Of a stretch of DNA of 64,000 bases, positions 1 to 8,209 are shown piece by piece. Source of the DNA: Collinsella sp. (GTDB lineage: Bacteria > Actinomycetota > Coriobacteriia > Coriobacteriales > Coriobacteriaceae). Below the pieces are notes generated by a model. That model had not been told where the DNA came from. It saw nothing but the letters and a program-made list of their open reading frames with translations, and ran no database searches. Location of the stretch: contig DXMK01000018.1 of the NCBI GenBank assembly GCA_019414245.1, positions 48,805 through 112,804 on the forward strand, read 5' to 3'. Within the stretch, counting starts at the first letter, position 1. Every line of letters begins with the position of its first letter. The position numbers and the translations under genes were made by a program.

Positions 1-2
1 TC

Positions 3-1463
3 TACTGGAAATTTGTGGGTGACGGCTGGTCTGCGGACTCCGATGACGTCGAGATGGAAGTCTACTTTGCAAATGCCGCTGCCGGGACGGCCGCCGTCAA
101 GGGCGATAACTTCCGCGCATGGGGCCACGGCCCGCTGACGGGCGACGTGTCACTCGATGCGGACGAGCCCATGGTCACCTATACCATTCCCTGCGTGCAT
201 GAGGGAGAATTCGCCGAGGCACGCATCGCCTTCCCCAACGACTGGGTGCCGCAGCTCGCCGCCTCGAGCGAAGAGCGCATGTCGACGATTCTGAGCGAAG
301 AGAAGGAATGGGCCGACGAGGCCAACGCTCGCCGTGAGCACGCGCGTGCGGTTGCCGGCGCGATTGCCGTGGTGTGTGTTGTCGTGGCGGTTGCCTATAC
401 CGGTGTGATCGTGATGCTTAAGCTGCGCAGGCCCAAGCCCAAGCCACTCTTCCAGGACGAGTACTTCCGCGATGTGCCCTCGGCCGACCATCCCGCGGTG
501 CTTGCAGCTCTCATGAGCTGGAACGACGTGCCCGATCAGGCATATATCGCCACACTTATGAAGCTCACCGACGACCGCGTGATCAAGCTGGAAGAAGCGA
601 CCGAGACCAAGAAGAAGGGTCTGCTCCGTCGCGAAAAAGAGGAGCAGACGTATCGCATCACAGTGACCGACGAGGCCTGGAAGGCTGCCAAGAAGGACGG
701 CATCGATCGCGACGTGCTCAAGGTCTTCTTTGCTGGCGTTAAGCCCGATAAGGACGGAGTCCGTTCGCGCACGTTTAGCGAGTTGGAGGAGTACGCTAGC
801 GAGCGCACCACATCTGTTGGCGACAAGCTCGAGGACTATCAGAGCACAGTTAAGGGCAAGCTGGAGGCGCGCGAGCTTATTGCATCGGATGGCACTATCG
901 CGATGGTGGCCGGCCTGGTTCTCGGCATCATCATTGTCTTTGGCATTCTGGGCTCTCTGTTCTATACCGACTTTGCGGATGCCAACGTCGGTGCCGCTAT
1001 GATCTCGATCCCCGTTACGATCGTGGGCTTTGTCCTGAGCTGCACCTTCCGCCGTTACACGCCGGAGGGCGCCGAGGTGGCGGCTCGCTGCAAGGCGCTC
1101 AAGCATTGGCTCGAGGACTTTACGCGCCTGAAGGAGGCTATCCCCAGCGACCTAATCTTGTGGAACAAACTGCTGGTGATGGGCGTTGCCCTGGGCGTTT
1201 CGAAAGAAGTGCTGCGACAGCTGGCCGAGGCCGTGCCTGCGGATCTGCGCAACAGCGACGATTTCTACGACAACTACCCCTGCTACTGGTGGTATTACCA
1301 TCACTACGGCAACGAGTCTCCGCTCGATTCGTTCAACGAGGTGTATCACGAGACCATCCGCGAGCTGGCTTCGAGTTCCGATAGCTCGAGCGGCGGCAGC
1401 GGCGGCGGCTTTTCCGGTGGCGGCGGTGGCGGCGTCGGCGGAGGCGGCGGCGGAACGTTCTAG
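3..1463 (+). CDS. DUF2207-type membrane protein, 5' end outside the window
   Basis: The reading frame is open to the left window edge, so the start and any signal peptide are missing. The visible part has a short extracytoplasmic piece, a transmembrane segment near residue 120, a soluble region of about 150 residues rich in Lys and Glu, two further hydrophobic segments near residues 300 and 330, and a Ser/Gly-rich C-terminus with long glycine runs. That architecture, ending in a Gly-rich tail, is what is known for DUF2207 predicted membrane proteins. Their function is not established. No neighbour in the window explains the role. Confidence 0.75.
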   Translation, partial: YWKFVGDGWSADSDDVEMEVYFANAAAGTAAVKGDNFRAWGHGPLTGDVSLDADEPMVTYTIPCVHEGEFAEARIAFPNDWVPQLAASSEERMSTILSEEKEWADEANARREHARAVAGAIAVVCVVVAVAYTGVIVMLKLRRPKPKPLFQDEYFRDVPSADHPAVLAALMSWNDVPDQAYIATLMKLTDDRVIKLEEATETKKKGLLRREKEEQTYRITVTDEAWKAAKKDGIDRDVLKVFFAGVKPDKDGVRSRTFSELEEYASERTTSVGDKLEDYQSTVKGKLEARELIASDGTIAMVAGLVLGIIIVFGILGSLFYTDFADANVGAAMISIPVTIVGFVLSCTFRRYTPEGAEVAARCKALKHWLEDFTRLKEAIPSDLILWNKLLVMGVALGVSKEVLRQLAEAVPADLRNSDDFYDNYPCYWWYYHHYGNESPLDSFNEVYHETIRELASSSDSSSGGSGGGFSGGGGGGVGGGGGGTF

Positions 1464-1578
1464 CGAGCGCTTGCTTTGGGGTGGATCTTTCTGGGCGGTT
1501 GCCAGGGAAGATTCATCCCATTTTTGTGCATCGAAACGGGTCAAACTTTCCGCTGCGGACCTTCGCGCAAGGGACAGT

Positions 1579-1803
1579 GGACAAAAAATGCCAAATATGA
1601 GTACTGTTGCTGCGTTGGTCACATATGTTTGCACATAATAATGGGCTCCTAATGAGAGTACTTCTCGTTAGGAGCCCATTTTATTGAACATTTGGGGAGT
1701 TATGTCAGCTCGTGCAGCTGGTCGTCATGCCTATAAGCATCAAAAATGCCCCAAATCGCTGCTACTAAAAAGGTAACAGTACTCATATTTGATGTTTTTT
1801 GAC
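1579..1803. repeat. Intergenic element a, TGAGTACTGT inverted-end family
   Basis: The left end (1579-1610) reads ACAAAAAATGCC then AAATATGAGTACTGTTGC. The right end (1757-1803) carries its inverse, GTAACAGTACTCATATTT, then a T-run. Copies b (22579-22804) and c (37164-37378) have the same ends but unrelated interiors. Copies a and b are preceded by CAGTGG. Each end contains an ATG in ATGAGTACTGT; the inward frame from the right end of this copy gives a 28-codon ORF without a clear ribosome binding site. Confidence 0.75.
1640..1683. terminator. Symmetric hairpin, bidirectional terminator-like
   Basis: The arms ATGGGCTCCTAA and TTAGGAGCCCAT are complementary, with further pairing of TGAGA and TCTCG across the loop. 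The 3' arm runs into TTTTATT. It lies inside repeat element a, downstream of the DUF2207 gene. Confidence 0.7.
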
Positions 1804-1833
1804 CAGGGCTATCTACAAACCCCCTAGGCCACT

Positions 1834-1900
1834 CATTGGGGACAGACTTAAATGACTAGTTGTTGGGGATCAGTCATTGGGGACGTTCTTAAATGACCAG
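1834..1900. repeat. REP-like fragments, TTGGGGAC...TTAAATGAC twice
   Basis: CATTGGGGACAGACTTAAAT and CATTGGGGACGTTCTTAAAT occur within 67 bp, joined by TGACTAGTTGTTGGGGATCA. Related fragments recur at 5398, 31469 and 51225. They look like remnants of a short interspersed repeat family. Confidence 0.5.
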
Positions 1901-1915
1901 GTGTGGCTGCTTGGG

Positions 1916-2557
1916 CTAGGCTGTTAGGTCGAGTTCGTAGAGAAAGCTTTCACGCGGCATGTCGTGACGACGCTCTTCGCGGTTGGCGCGGTGCGTGGCC
2001 GTGCGCTTAAAGCCGTGCAGCTCGTAGAACTTCCACGAGCAGTTGGAGTCGGTGTACAGGTGCGCCCTTGTCGCCCCGCGCGAGGAAAGGTACGAGACAG
2101 CGGCATCGAGCAACACCGAGCCAACGCCCAGGCCATGGACATCGGGATCGACGGCGAGCAGCGTGACTTCGTTGTCGTGCGGCAATGGGCTGCTCTCGAG
2201 CAGGCGGTTGTTGGTTCGGATGGTTGCGCGCACAAACGAGAGATACTCGGCGCAGGCATCGGGCTCCAGTTCGCGCATCTGCGACAGCAACGCGCGTTCG
2301 GTATCCATCCAATGCTCGTTGATAGTGACGCCGGGGCTCTGTCCTGCGCGTGCAAGCGCAATGCCGCGCGCCTCGCCGTCAATTACCGCAACCTGCGAAA
2401 ACGTCGAGGACGAAAGGCAATAGGCGAGGTCGCATGCGGCCTCAAGGCGGTTGTACTCATCGTTATCCGAATTGTTATGCCAAAGCTGCTGCAGAATCAG
2501 CGCGATGGCGTCAAAGTCTTCAGTATCAAACGGTCGGTAGAGAACCCGCGAGACCAT
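1916..2557 (-). CDS. GNAT family N-acetyltransferase
   Basis: This 213-residue protein should transfer an acetyl group from acetyl-CoA to an amine; the substrate is unknown. The diagnostic motif A is near residues 130-155: a VDPDVHGLGVGSVLLDAAVS stretch with the Q/R-x-x-G-x-G/A-type pyrophosphate loop (here GLGVGS), followed by a C-terminal hydrophobic strand and a 'FYELHGF'-type motif typical of GNATs. The ATG is preceded by AAAGAGGCACC. The gene is monocistronic and divergent from purH. The family call is secure; a specific function cannot be given. Confidence 0.88.
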   Translation of the reverse strand: MVSRVLYRPFDTEDFDAIALILQQLWHNNSDNDEYNRLEAACDLAYCLSSSTFSQVAVIDGEARGIALARAGQSPGVTINEHWMDTERALLSQMRELEPDACAEYLSFVRATIRTNNRLLESSPLPHDNEVTLLAVDPDVHGLGVGSVLLDAAVSYLSSRGATRAHLYTDSNCSWKFYELHGFKRTATHRANREERRHDMPRESFLYELDLTA

Positions 2558-2738
2558 GGTGCCTCTTTCTTTTGCGGATGCATATCGAGCACAGTTCTAC
2601 CACGCCATTGGCATCTAATTATGGTGCCCCTGTGTTCCATCAACTCACCGTGCTCAGCGGCGCCTCTGCAACCCCCGCTCGCAAACTTTTTCTGCACAGC
2701 CGTGCGTTGCGGGGTGCAACGTCGCGCTCGATGCGCTA

Positions 2739-2760
2739 CATTGAATCAGTATTTTCAATG
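2739..2760. promoter_or_regulatory. Small inverted repeat upstream of purH
   Basis: CATTGAA and TTCAATG are separated by 8 bp, about 75 bp before the purH start. It could be an operator for purine control, but no known consensus is recognised. Confidence 0.25.
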
Positions 2761-2834
2761 CCGCTGCGCGAGCGCTGCAGATCGACGTATCACCGACTCA
2801 CAGAGCACGGCGGCGTACCAGACAGGAGGACTGC

Positions 2835-4442
2835 ATGGGATCTGATGTGAAGATCGCACGCGCGTTGATCTCGGTTACCGATAAAACGGGTGTCGTCGAT
2901 TTCGCACGGACGTTGGTCGATGACTTTGGCGTCGAGATCATCTCTACGGGCGGCACGGCTCGTGCCATCGAGGACGCGGGCGTTCCCGTAACCCCCATCG
3001 AGGAGTTCACGGGCTATCCCGAGATGATGGACGGCCGCGTTAAGACCCTGCACCCCAAGGTTCACGGCGCGCTGCTGGCCCGCCGCGATTCCGAGCAGCA
3101 CATGCAGGAGGCCGCTCAGCACGGCATTAAGCTGATCGACCTGGTCGTCGTCAACCTGTACGAGTTCGAGAAGACCGTTGCCAACCCCGAGGTCACCTTC
3201 GCGGATGCCATCGAGCACATCGACATCGGCGGTCCCTCCATGCTGCGCTCTGCTGCCAAGAACGCCACGAGCGTTACCGTCATCTCCGATCCGGCCGACT
3301 ACGACGCCGTCCTGGCCGAGATGCACGAGACCGGCGGTTGCACCACGCTTTCCACCCGTCGTCGCCTGCAGGTGAAGGTCTACCAGACCACCGCCGCCTA
3401 CGACACGGCTATCTCCCGTTGGCTTGCCGCCCAGGCAAGTGACGTGGCGGATACCTCTGCCAAGCTCGAGATTTCGCTGGAGAAGGTCGACGACCTGCGC
3501 TATGGCGAGAATCCTCAGCAGAAGGCTACGGTCTACCGCTTTGCCGAGGGTTGCGAGAACACCGCGAGCTCGCAGTTTCCGCTCGTGGGCTCCGAGCAGA
3601 TCCAGGGCAAGCCGCTCAGCTACAATAACTATCTGGATGCCGATGCCGCTTGGAACCTGGTCCGCGAGTTCGACGAGCCTGCCTGCGTGATCCTCAAACA
3701 CCAGAACCCCTGCGGCTCCGCCGTTGCCGAGGACATTACGTCCGCTTACGACCGCGCCTTCGCCTGCGATCCCAAGAGCGCCTTCGGCGGCATCATCGCC
3801 TGCAACCGCGAGGTTCCCTTTGAGCTGGTTGAGCATTTTGCCGATCAGAACAAGCAGTTTGTCGAGGTCATCATCGCCCCGAGCTACACTGCCGAGGCGC
3901 TCGAGCGCATGGCCAAGCGCCCCAACCTGCGCGTGCTGGCTACCGGCGGCGTGGACCACGGCGCCCAGGTGGAACTGCGCTCCATCGACGGCGGCATGCT
4001 GGTGCAGGAGGTCGACCACGTGACCGAGGACCCCGCGACCTTTACGTTCCCCACCGACCGCAAGCCCACCGATGCCGAGATGGCCGAGCTCGAGTTTGCC
4101 TGGAAGGTCTGCAAGGGCGTCAAGTCCAACGCCATCCTGGTCTCCAAGGGCAAGGCCGGCATTGGCATGGGCCCCGGTCAGCCCAACCGCGTTGACTCTG
4201 CGCTGCTTGCCTGCGAGCGCGCCGAGGACTTCTGCGAGCGCGAGGGCGTGGAGAAGGGCGGCTTTGCCTGCGCAAGCGACGCGTTCTTCCCGTTCCGCGA
4301 CAACGTCGACGTGCTTGCCGCACACGGCGTGACCTGCATCATCCAGCCCGGCGGCTCCAAGCGCGATGACGAGAGCATCCAGGCCTGCAACGAGCATGGT
4401 ATTGCGATGGTCTTCACCGGAGCTAGGCATTTTAGGCACTAG
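2835..4442 (+). CDS. purH: Bifunctional AICAR transformylase / IMP cyclohydrolase
   Basis: This enzyme catalyses the last two steps of de novo IMP synthesis: formylation of AICAR with 10-formyl-THF, then ring closure. At 535 residues it has the usual PurH length. The N-terminal MGS-like cyclohydrolase domain contains ISTGGTARAIEDAG and the MDGRVKTLHPKVHGALLARR signature. The C-terminal transformylase domain has LRYGENPQQKA, ILKHQNPCG and the conserved ending GARHFRH. An AGGAGG ribosome binding site precedes the ATG. It is a stand-alone gene followed by a long hairpin. Confidence 0.97.
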   Translation: MGSDVKIARALISVTDKTGVVDFARTLVDDFGVEIISTGGTARAIEDAGVPVTPIEEFTGYPEMMDGRVKTLHPKVHGALLARRDSEQHMQEAAQHGIKLIDLVVVNLYEFEKTVANPEVTFADAIEHIDIGGPSMLRSAAKNATSVTVISDPADYDAVLAEMHETGGCTTLSTRRRLQVKVYQTTAAYDTAISRWLAAQASDVADTSAKLEISLEKVDDLRYGENPQQKATVYRFAEGCENTASSQFPLVGSEQIQGKPLSYNNYLDADAAWNLVREFDEPACVILKHQNPCGSAVAEDITSAYDRAFACDPKSAFGGIIACNREVPFELVEHFADQNKQFVEVIIAPSYTAEALERMAKRPNLRVLATGGVDHGAQVELRSIDGGMLVQEVDHVTEDPATFTFPTDRKPTDAEMAELEFAWKVCKGVKSNAILVSKGKAGIGMGPGQPNRVDSALLACERAEDFCEREGVEKGGFACASDAFFPFRDNVDVLAAHGVTCIIQPGGSKRDDESIQACNEHGIAMVFTGARHFRH

Positions 4443-4443
4443 A

Positions 4444-4544
4444 GGCTTTCCCAAGCACCCGACCTTGCCCCTCAAACCGTCGCTTGCGTACATTTAGTAC
4501 GCGGCGCTCCTCTTTCGGGGCAATCTCGGGCACTTGGAAAACCC
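4444..4544. repeat. 101-bp long inverted repeat downstream of purH
   Basis: The outer arms pair over about 30 nt: GGCTTTCCCAAGCACCCGA on the left against TCGGGCACTTGGAAAACCC on the right, continued by TTGCCCC against GGGGCAA. An internal hairpin GCGTACATTTAGTACGC lies at the centre, at 4486-4502. On the minus strand its loop reads ACTAAATGT, close to the ACTTAATGT loop of the elements at 12.5-12.9 kb. It may act as the purH terminator or as a structured RNA. Confidence 0.65.
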
Positions 4545-4572
4545 TTAATGGGATGTTTCTCTATCCCATTAA
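4545..4572. repeat. Perfect 10-bp inverted repeat
   Basis: TTAATGGGAT and ATCCCATTAA are separated by 8 bp, immediately after the long hairpin. The role is unknown. Confidence 0.5.
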
Positions 4573-4613
4573 ACTGTTCGGTCGCCTGACCATATCGTCA
4601 AAATAATCTCTGC

Positions 4614-4649
4614 AAAAGACGGTCGCTCCGTTTGGAGGGCCGTCTTTTT
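4614..4649 (+). terminator. Intrinsic terminator-like hairpin
   Basis: AAGACGG pairs with CCGTCTT and is followed by TTTTT. It sits 16 bp upstream of the next gene start, so it could also act as an attenuator of that gene. Confidence 0.6.
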
Positions 4650-4665
4650 GGTATAAGAGGACGGA

Positions 4666-5397
4666 ATGACTAACACGAAAGGTATGACCATGCCCCAGAT
4701 TGATGATGCCGAGCTGTTTGGCAATGCCGAGGATCAGCGTGCGTACGAGGACTTTTGCGCCAATCAGGAGGCGGTCGAGAAGTTTACGCTCGACAAGCCC
4801 GCGCTTATCTGCCGTTGGCGCATGTCCAACAAAAAGGTGCCCATGCTCAACCGTCACATTCGCGCGCTGTCCGAGCGCTTGGTGCAGGGCGAGCCGCTTA
4901 CCCATAACATGCTCAGCTGGGCCAAGCAGCACGTTGAGTGGTCGCTTGCCGAGGGCGATTACACCGCGCACGACGGCGTGCTCATGCTGGTGATCGACGT
5001 TAACGGCAATGCCGCCATGACGGTGGGTGAGTACGAGCCGCTGGCCGATACTTCGGCCAAGGCGCTGCGTGCCCGCTCCGCCGAGGCCCGCTCCGAGGCC
5101 GACGAAACCGGCGTGGCGCCCGAGCTGCTCGCTGCCGTCAACAACGGCGAGCTGGCCTTTGTGGCGCCGGCGGACGAGTGCCTGTGTGGCACGGCGACGC
5201 TCATAGAGCAGCTGGCCCAGACCAAGGGCATCCCGGTCACGCGCGTAGACATTCCCGCACAGCTCAAGGGCGCCTTGTTCCTGGTAAGCGACGAGCACGG
5301 CGTGGTGCCTGCCACCGACGCCGACGCCGCCGAGTCTGATGCCGCGACGGTCGCCTTCTTTGCCGACGGCTACGAAAAGCTTCGCGCCCGCCGCTAA
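4666..5397 (+). CDS. Unrecognised protein, 243 aa
   Basis: I do not recognise this protein. It is soluble, acidic and Ala/Glu-rich, without a signal peptide or membrane segment. Visible features are an N-terminal region with the words 'ALICRWRMSNKKVPMLNRHI' (residues ~46-65), a central 'LMLVIDVNGNAAMTVGEYEP' strand-rich part and an Ala/Glu/Asp-rich linker. A second part contains a CLCGT cluster and an 'IEQLAQTKGIPVTRVDIP' stretch that resembles an alpha/beta fold. The ATG at 4666 has GAGGA 5-9 bp upstream; ATGs at 4684 and 4690 are alternatives. Codon use matches its neighbours, so it appears to be a real gene. Confidence 0.7.
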   Translation: MTNTKGMTMPQIDDAELFGNAEDQRAYEDFCANQEAVEKFTLDKPALICRWRMSNKKVPMLNRHIRALSERLVQGEPLTHNMLSWAKQHVEWSLAEGDYTAHDGVLMLVIDVNGNAAMTVGEYEPLADTSAKALRARSAEARSEADETGVAPELLAAVNNGELAFVAPADECLCGTATLIEQLAQTKGIPVTRVDIPAQLKGALFLVSDEHGVVPATDADAAESDAATVAFFADGYEKLRARR

Positions 5398-5445
5398 ATG
5401 ATTATTCTGGGACGGGGATTAAAGAATCATTTTGGTTCCCGTCAC
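5398..5445. repeat. REP-like fragment
   Basis: TGATTATTCTGGGACGGGG followed by AAAGAATCATTTTGG matches the plan of the fragment at 51225-51261 (TGATCCCTTGGGGACGG, then CGGATCATTTTG). It begins at the stop codon of the preceding gene. Confidence 0.45.
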
Positions 5446-5576
5446 CGCTGCGAGTGCGAGGCGGACAAAACGCCCCCGCTCGCGAACAGTTCTGTCACCT
5501 TGGCGACGTGCGTGGCGCGCACCTGCAGTTTCGCAGCCATAATGGTGGCAAGACAACCAAGAGGGGAGCGGAATCC

Positions 5577-6248
5577 ATGGCGCTAATCTATATCGTTGAG
5601 GACGACGAGCCCATTCGTCGTGAGCTTGTCGACATCCTTGCCCGCGCCGGGTTTGAAATCGAGGCCTGCGAATCGTTCGAGCATGTCTCGCGCGATATTC
5701 TCGCCGCCGCGCCCGACCTGGTGCTGCTCGACCTCACGCTTCCCGTCAAGGACGGCCAGCATATCTGCCACGAGGTTCGCCGCGAATCCGAGGTCCCCAT
5801 CATCGTCCTCACCTCGCGCACGACCGAGATCGACGAGGTCATGGCCATGACGCTCGGCGCGGACGACTTTGTTCCCAAGCCCTATAGCGCGCGCGTGCTC
5901 GTGGCGCGCATCAACGCACTGCTGCGTCGCACCGCGGCGTCAGGCGAGCGCAGCACGCTCGTCCACAAGGGGCTGGAGCTCGACCTCGCCCGCTCTATGG
6001 TCACCAACACGGCGACCGGCGACAGCACCGAGCTCACCAAAAATGAGCTGCGCATTCTCTCGCTGCTCCTGAGCCGCACGGGCAAGATCGTCTCGCGCTC
6101 GGCCATCATGCAGGACCTGTGGGACTCCGACGCCTTCGTGGACGACAATACGCTCACCGTCAACATCAACCGCCTGCGCACCACGCTCGAAAAAATCGGC
6201 ATCAAGGGGTATTTGACGACGCATCGCGGCCAAGGCTATTCGGTCTAG
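5577..6248 (+). CDS. OmpR/PhoB-family response regulator
   Basis: This 223-residue DNA-binding response regulator would be phosphorylated by the adjacent kinase. The receiver domain shows the acidic pair in VEDDEP (residues 8-10), the phospho-acceptor D52 in LLDLTLP, T79 in VLTSR and K101 in VPKPYS. A winged-helix Trans_reg_C domain follows, with 'ELTKNELRILSLLLSRTGKI' and a recognition helix region 'VDDNTLTVNINRLRTTLEKI'. The ATG follows GAGGGGAGCGGAATCC. The frame is open further upstream, but that part does not resemble a receiver domain. The kinase gene starts 9 bp downstream. Confidence 0.95.
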   Translation: MALIYIVEDDEPIRRELVDILARAGFEIEACESFEHVSRDILAAAPDLVLLDLTLPVKDGQHICHEVRRESEVPIIVLTSRTTEIDEVMAMTLGADDFVPKPYSARVLVARINALLRRTAASGERSTLVHKGLELDLARSMVTNTATGDSTELTKNELRILSLLLSRTGKIVSRSAIMQDLWDSDAFVDDNTLTVNINRLRTTLEKIGIKGYLTTHRGQGYSV

Positions 6249-6257
6249 GGGCCGGCT

Positions 6258-7301
6258 ATGTCGTTTGGCAAGTTCTTTAAAGATGCACTGCTTCCCGTCG
6301 CCGTGTGGACGTGCGGCGTGCTGCTGAGCTGCTTTGTGCTGACGGTCGCCGGCGCACCCGTTTCTATCGTGGTCGTGGCGGTTGGCGTGTCCTTTATCTT
6401 CGGTATGCTCGGCATCGTGATCGAGTACGCTCGCCGTCGCCGTTTTCTGCGTCAGTTGGAGCGCGCGGCAGAGGAGCTCGAGAGTCCCGCATGGGTGCAG
6501 GAGATGGTGCAATGCCCAACCTATGCCGAGGGCGAGCTCGAGTACGAGGTCCTGTGCCGGGTGGGCAAAGCCGCCTGCGACGAGGTTGCCGAGGGCCGGC
6601 GTCAGACCGAAGACTATCGCGACTATATCGAGAGCTGGGTTCACGAGGCCAAGCTGCCCCTGGCGGCGGCCCACCTGATTTTGGAAAACCTGGACGGCAG
6701 CGAAGACGACCTGTCGCGTGTGGATGACCTGGGTCGCGAGCTGGCTCGCATGGAGCGCTATATCGACCAGGCGCTGTACTATGCGCGCTCGGAAGTCGTG
6801 GAGCGCGACTACCTGATTCGCCGTTGGGATCTCAAGACCCTGGTGACGGGCGCGATTAAAGCCAACGCGCGCGAGCTTATCGCGGCGCACGTGGCTCCGG
6901 TGTGCGAGAACCTCGACTTTGAGGTCTTTACCGACGAGAAGTGGCTCGAGTTTATTCTAGGCCAGCTTATTCAGAACAGCATCAAATATGCGCGCGAGGA
7001 CGGCGCAAAGATCGTGTTTTCGGGCGCGTTGCTGGACGAGGGCCTGGCGAGCGAACGCATCGAGCTTACCGTCGCGGACAACGGCTGCGGCGTGAGCGCG
7101 GCCGACCTGCCGCGCGTGTTCGAGAAGGGTTTTACCGGCGACAACGGCCGCACCACCAAGCGCGCAACGGGCATCGGCCTCTACCTGGTGGCGCGCCTGT
7201 GCTCCAAGATGGGCATCGACGTCACCGCGGCATCCGAGCCCGGCGAAGGCTTCGTCGTAACATTCGCGTTTTCAACGAATAAGTTTCAATATTTCGAGTA
7301 A
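6258..7301 (+). CDS. Sensor histidine kinase, BceS-like intramembrane-sensing type
   Basis: This 347-residue kinase has two closely spaced N-terminal transmembrane segments (about residues 10-30 and 34-56) and almost no extracellular loop. A phosphorylation helix with H129 in SWVHEAKLPLAA follows, then a HATPase domain with the N box QLIQNSIKYA, the G1 box VADNGCGVS and the G2 box RATGIGLYLVARLC. Kinases of this shape usually sense through a partner transporter of the BceAB type. None is in the window, but the nearby UppP gene fits a cell-wall-stress context. It is in an operon with the response regulator. Confidence 0.9.
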   Translation: MSFGKFFKDALLPVAVWTCGVLLSCFVLTVAGAPVSIVVVAVGVSFIFGMLGIVIEYARRRRFLRQLERAAEELESPAWVQEMVQCPTYAEGELEYEVLCRVGKAACDEVAEGRRQTEDYRDYIESWVHEAKLPLAAAHLILENLDGSEDDLSRVDDLGRELARMERYIDQALYYARSEVVERDYLIRRWDLKTLVTGAIKANARELIAAHVAPVCENLDFEVFTDEKWLEFILGQLIQNSIKYAREDGAKIVFSGALLDEGLASERIELTVADNGCGVSAADLPRVFEKGFTGDNGRTTKRATGIGLYLVARLCSKMGIDVTAASEPGEGFVVTFAFSTNKFQYFE

Positions 7302-7350
7302 CGCACGCGGCAGACGCCCACCCAAACAAAAACGTGCAGCCAAAACAAAA

Positions 7351-7387
7351 CGTGCCGCCCCAAACGGGGCGGCACGCCATCTTTTAT
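7351..7387 (+). terminator. Intrinsic terminator after the two-component system
   Basis: CGTGCCGCCCC pairs with GGGGCGGCACG around AAA and is followed by CCATCTTTTAT. The stem is strong and the U-tract moderate. Confidence 0.75.
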
Positions 7388-7400
7388 CAGCCAACTCGCT

Positions 7401-7529
7401 GAAGTAAGGCTGCGAAGGCCGCGGGGCCGGGAGGGGTTTCCTAAGGGCACATCCCGCAGCCGCAACGCGGCGAGGACGTGCCCGTGGAAACCCCGCAGGC
7501 CCCGCGGCCGGTGGGAGCAACGCTACTTC
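7401..7529 (-). repeat. 129-bp long inverted repeat at the uspA 3' end
   Basis: Nested complementary blocks are CCGCGGGGCC/GGCCCCGCGG, GGGGTTTCC/GGAAACCCC and GGGCAC/GTGCCC, with closing GAAGTA/TACTTC. They surround a GCCGC-AAC-GCGGC hairpin. The last uspA codon and stop lie within the closing arm. The inner words CCCGCA and AGGACGTGCCCG resemble the conserved core of the elements at 12455 and 12738. Confidence 0.6.
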
Positions 7530-7960
7530 ACGACCAAAATGTCGCAGTCCGTATTGCGCAGCAGGAACGTCGAAATCGAACCCAGCAGCGCATACTTGAT
7601 CGAGGACAGGCCGCGGGCGCCGCAGAGCACCAGGTCGGGCTTGACCACGTCGAGCATCTCGTCTTTGAGCGTCTCACGAATACGGCCGGCGCGAATCATG
7701 ACTTCGACCTCGGGAATATCGGGATTGGCCTTGGCCTCTTCGAGCTGCTTTTCGATGGAGTTCTTAAAGGCCTCCTCCAGACCGTTGACCAAATCGACCG
7801 GATAGGAGCCGGCGCTCTCGAGCGCCGTGGAATCGATAACGTGGCCGATAATCAGCTTGGCGCCGTTGTTCGCGGCGACCTTGATGGCGCGTGCGAGCAC
7901 AAAATCCTGCTGCTCAGTACCGTCGAGTGAAACAAATACCTTGGTGTAACCCTCGTTCAT
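7523..7960 (-). CDS. Universal stress protein, UspA family
   Basis: This small cytoplasmic alpha/beta protein of 145 residues has the standard Usp length. It begins with VFVSLDGTEQQDFVLARAI, and the ATP-binding-type C-terminal loop is recognisable as LVLCGARGLSSIKYALLGSI followed by NTDCDILVVK; the G-2x-G-9x-G(S/T) spacing is approximately kept (GARG...GSIS). Usp proteins bind ATP or AMP and modulate stress survival. It is monocistronic on the minus strand. AAGGAGGAAACC precedes the ATG, and a TATAAC -10-like box lies about 95 bp upstream of the start. Confidence 0.92.
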   Translation of the reverse strand: MNEGYTKVFVSLDGTEQQDFVLARAIKVAANNGAKLIIGHVIDSTALESAGSYPVDLVNGLEEAFKNSIEKQLEEAKANPDIPEVEVMIRAGRIRETLKDEMLDVVKPDLVLCGARGLSSIKYALLGSISTFLLRNTDCDILVVK

Positions 7961-8209
7961 GGTTTCCTCCTTGGTCTATCGCACGGGCGCGGGGCTCGTG
8001 CGTCGGGCGGTCGCGGGTGCGTTGACCGCCGGACACTTTATCTTGTTGCAGTTATACCCAAGGATTTCGGTTTAACTGCTCGCAATTCTGTGAACGGGCG
8101 AGTTTTTTGGTAAGGGTAGGCGCGGTCGCACCGCCAACGGTTGATAATGGGACATCGCCCGCATCGTCCGCAGAACATCTACCGGCGGGTGTCTAACGAG
8201 GGGGTCCCT

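Larger units (their letters stand above)
1464..1915. other. 452-bp intergenic region with a repeat element and REP-like fragments
   Basis: No protein gene is supported here. The stretch holds element a of the TGAGTACTGT family (1579-1803), a strong symmetric hairpin inside it (1640-1683) and two copies of a TTGGGGACNNNCTTAAATGAC fragment at 1834-1900. The sequence is more AT-rich than the flanking genes. Confidence 0.7.
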
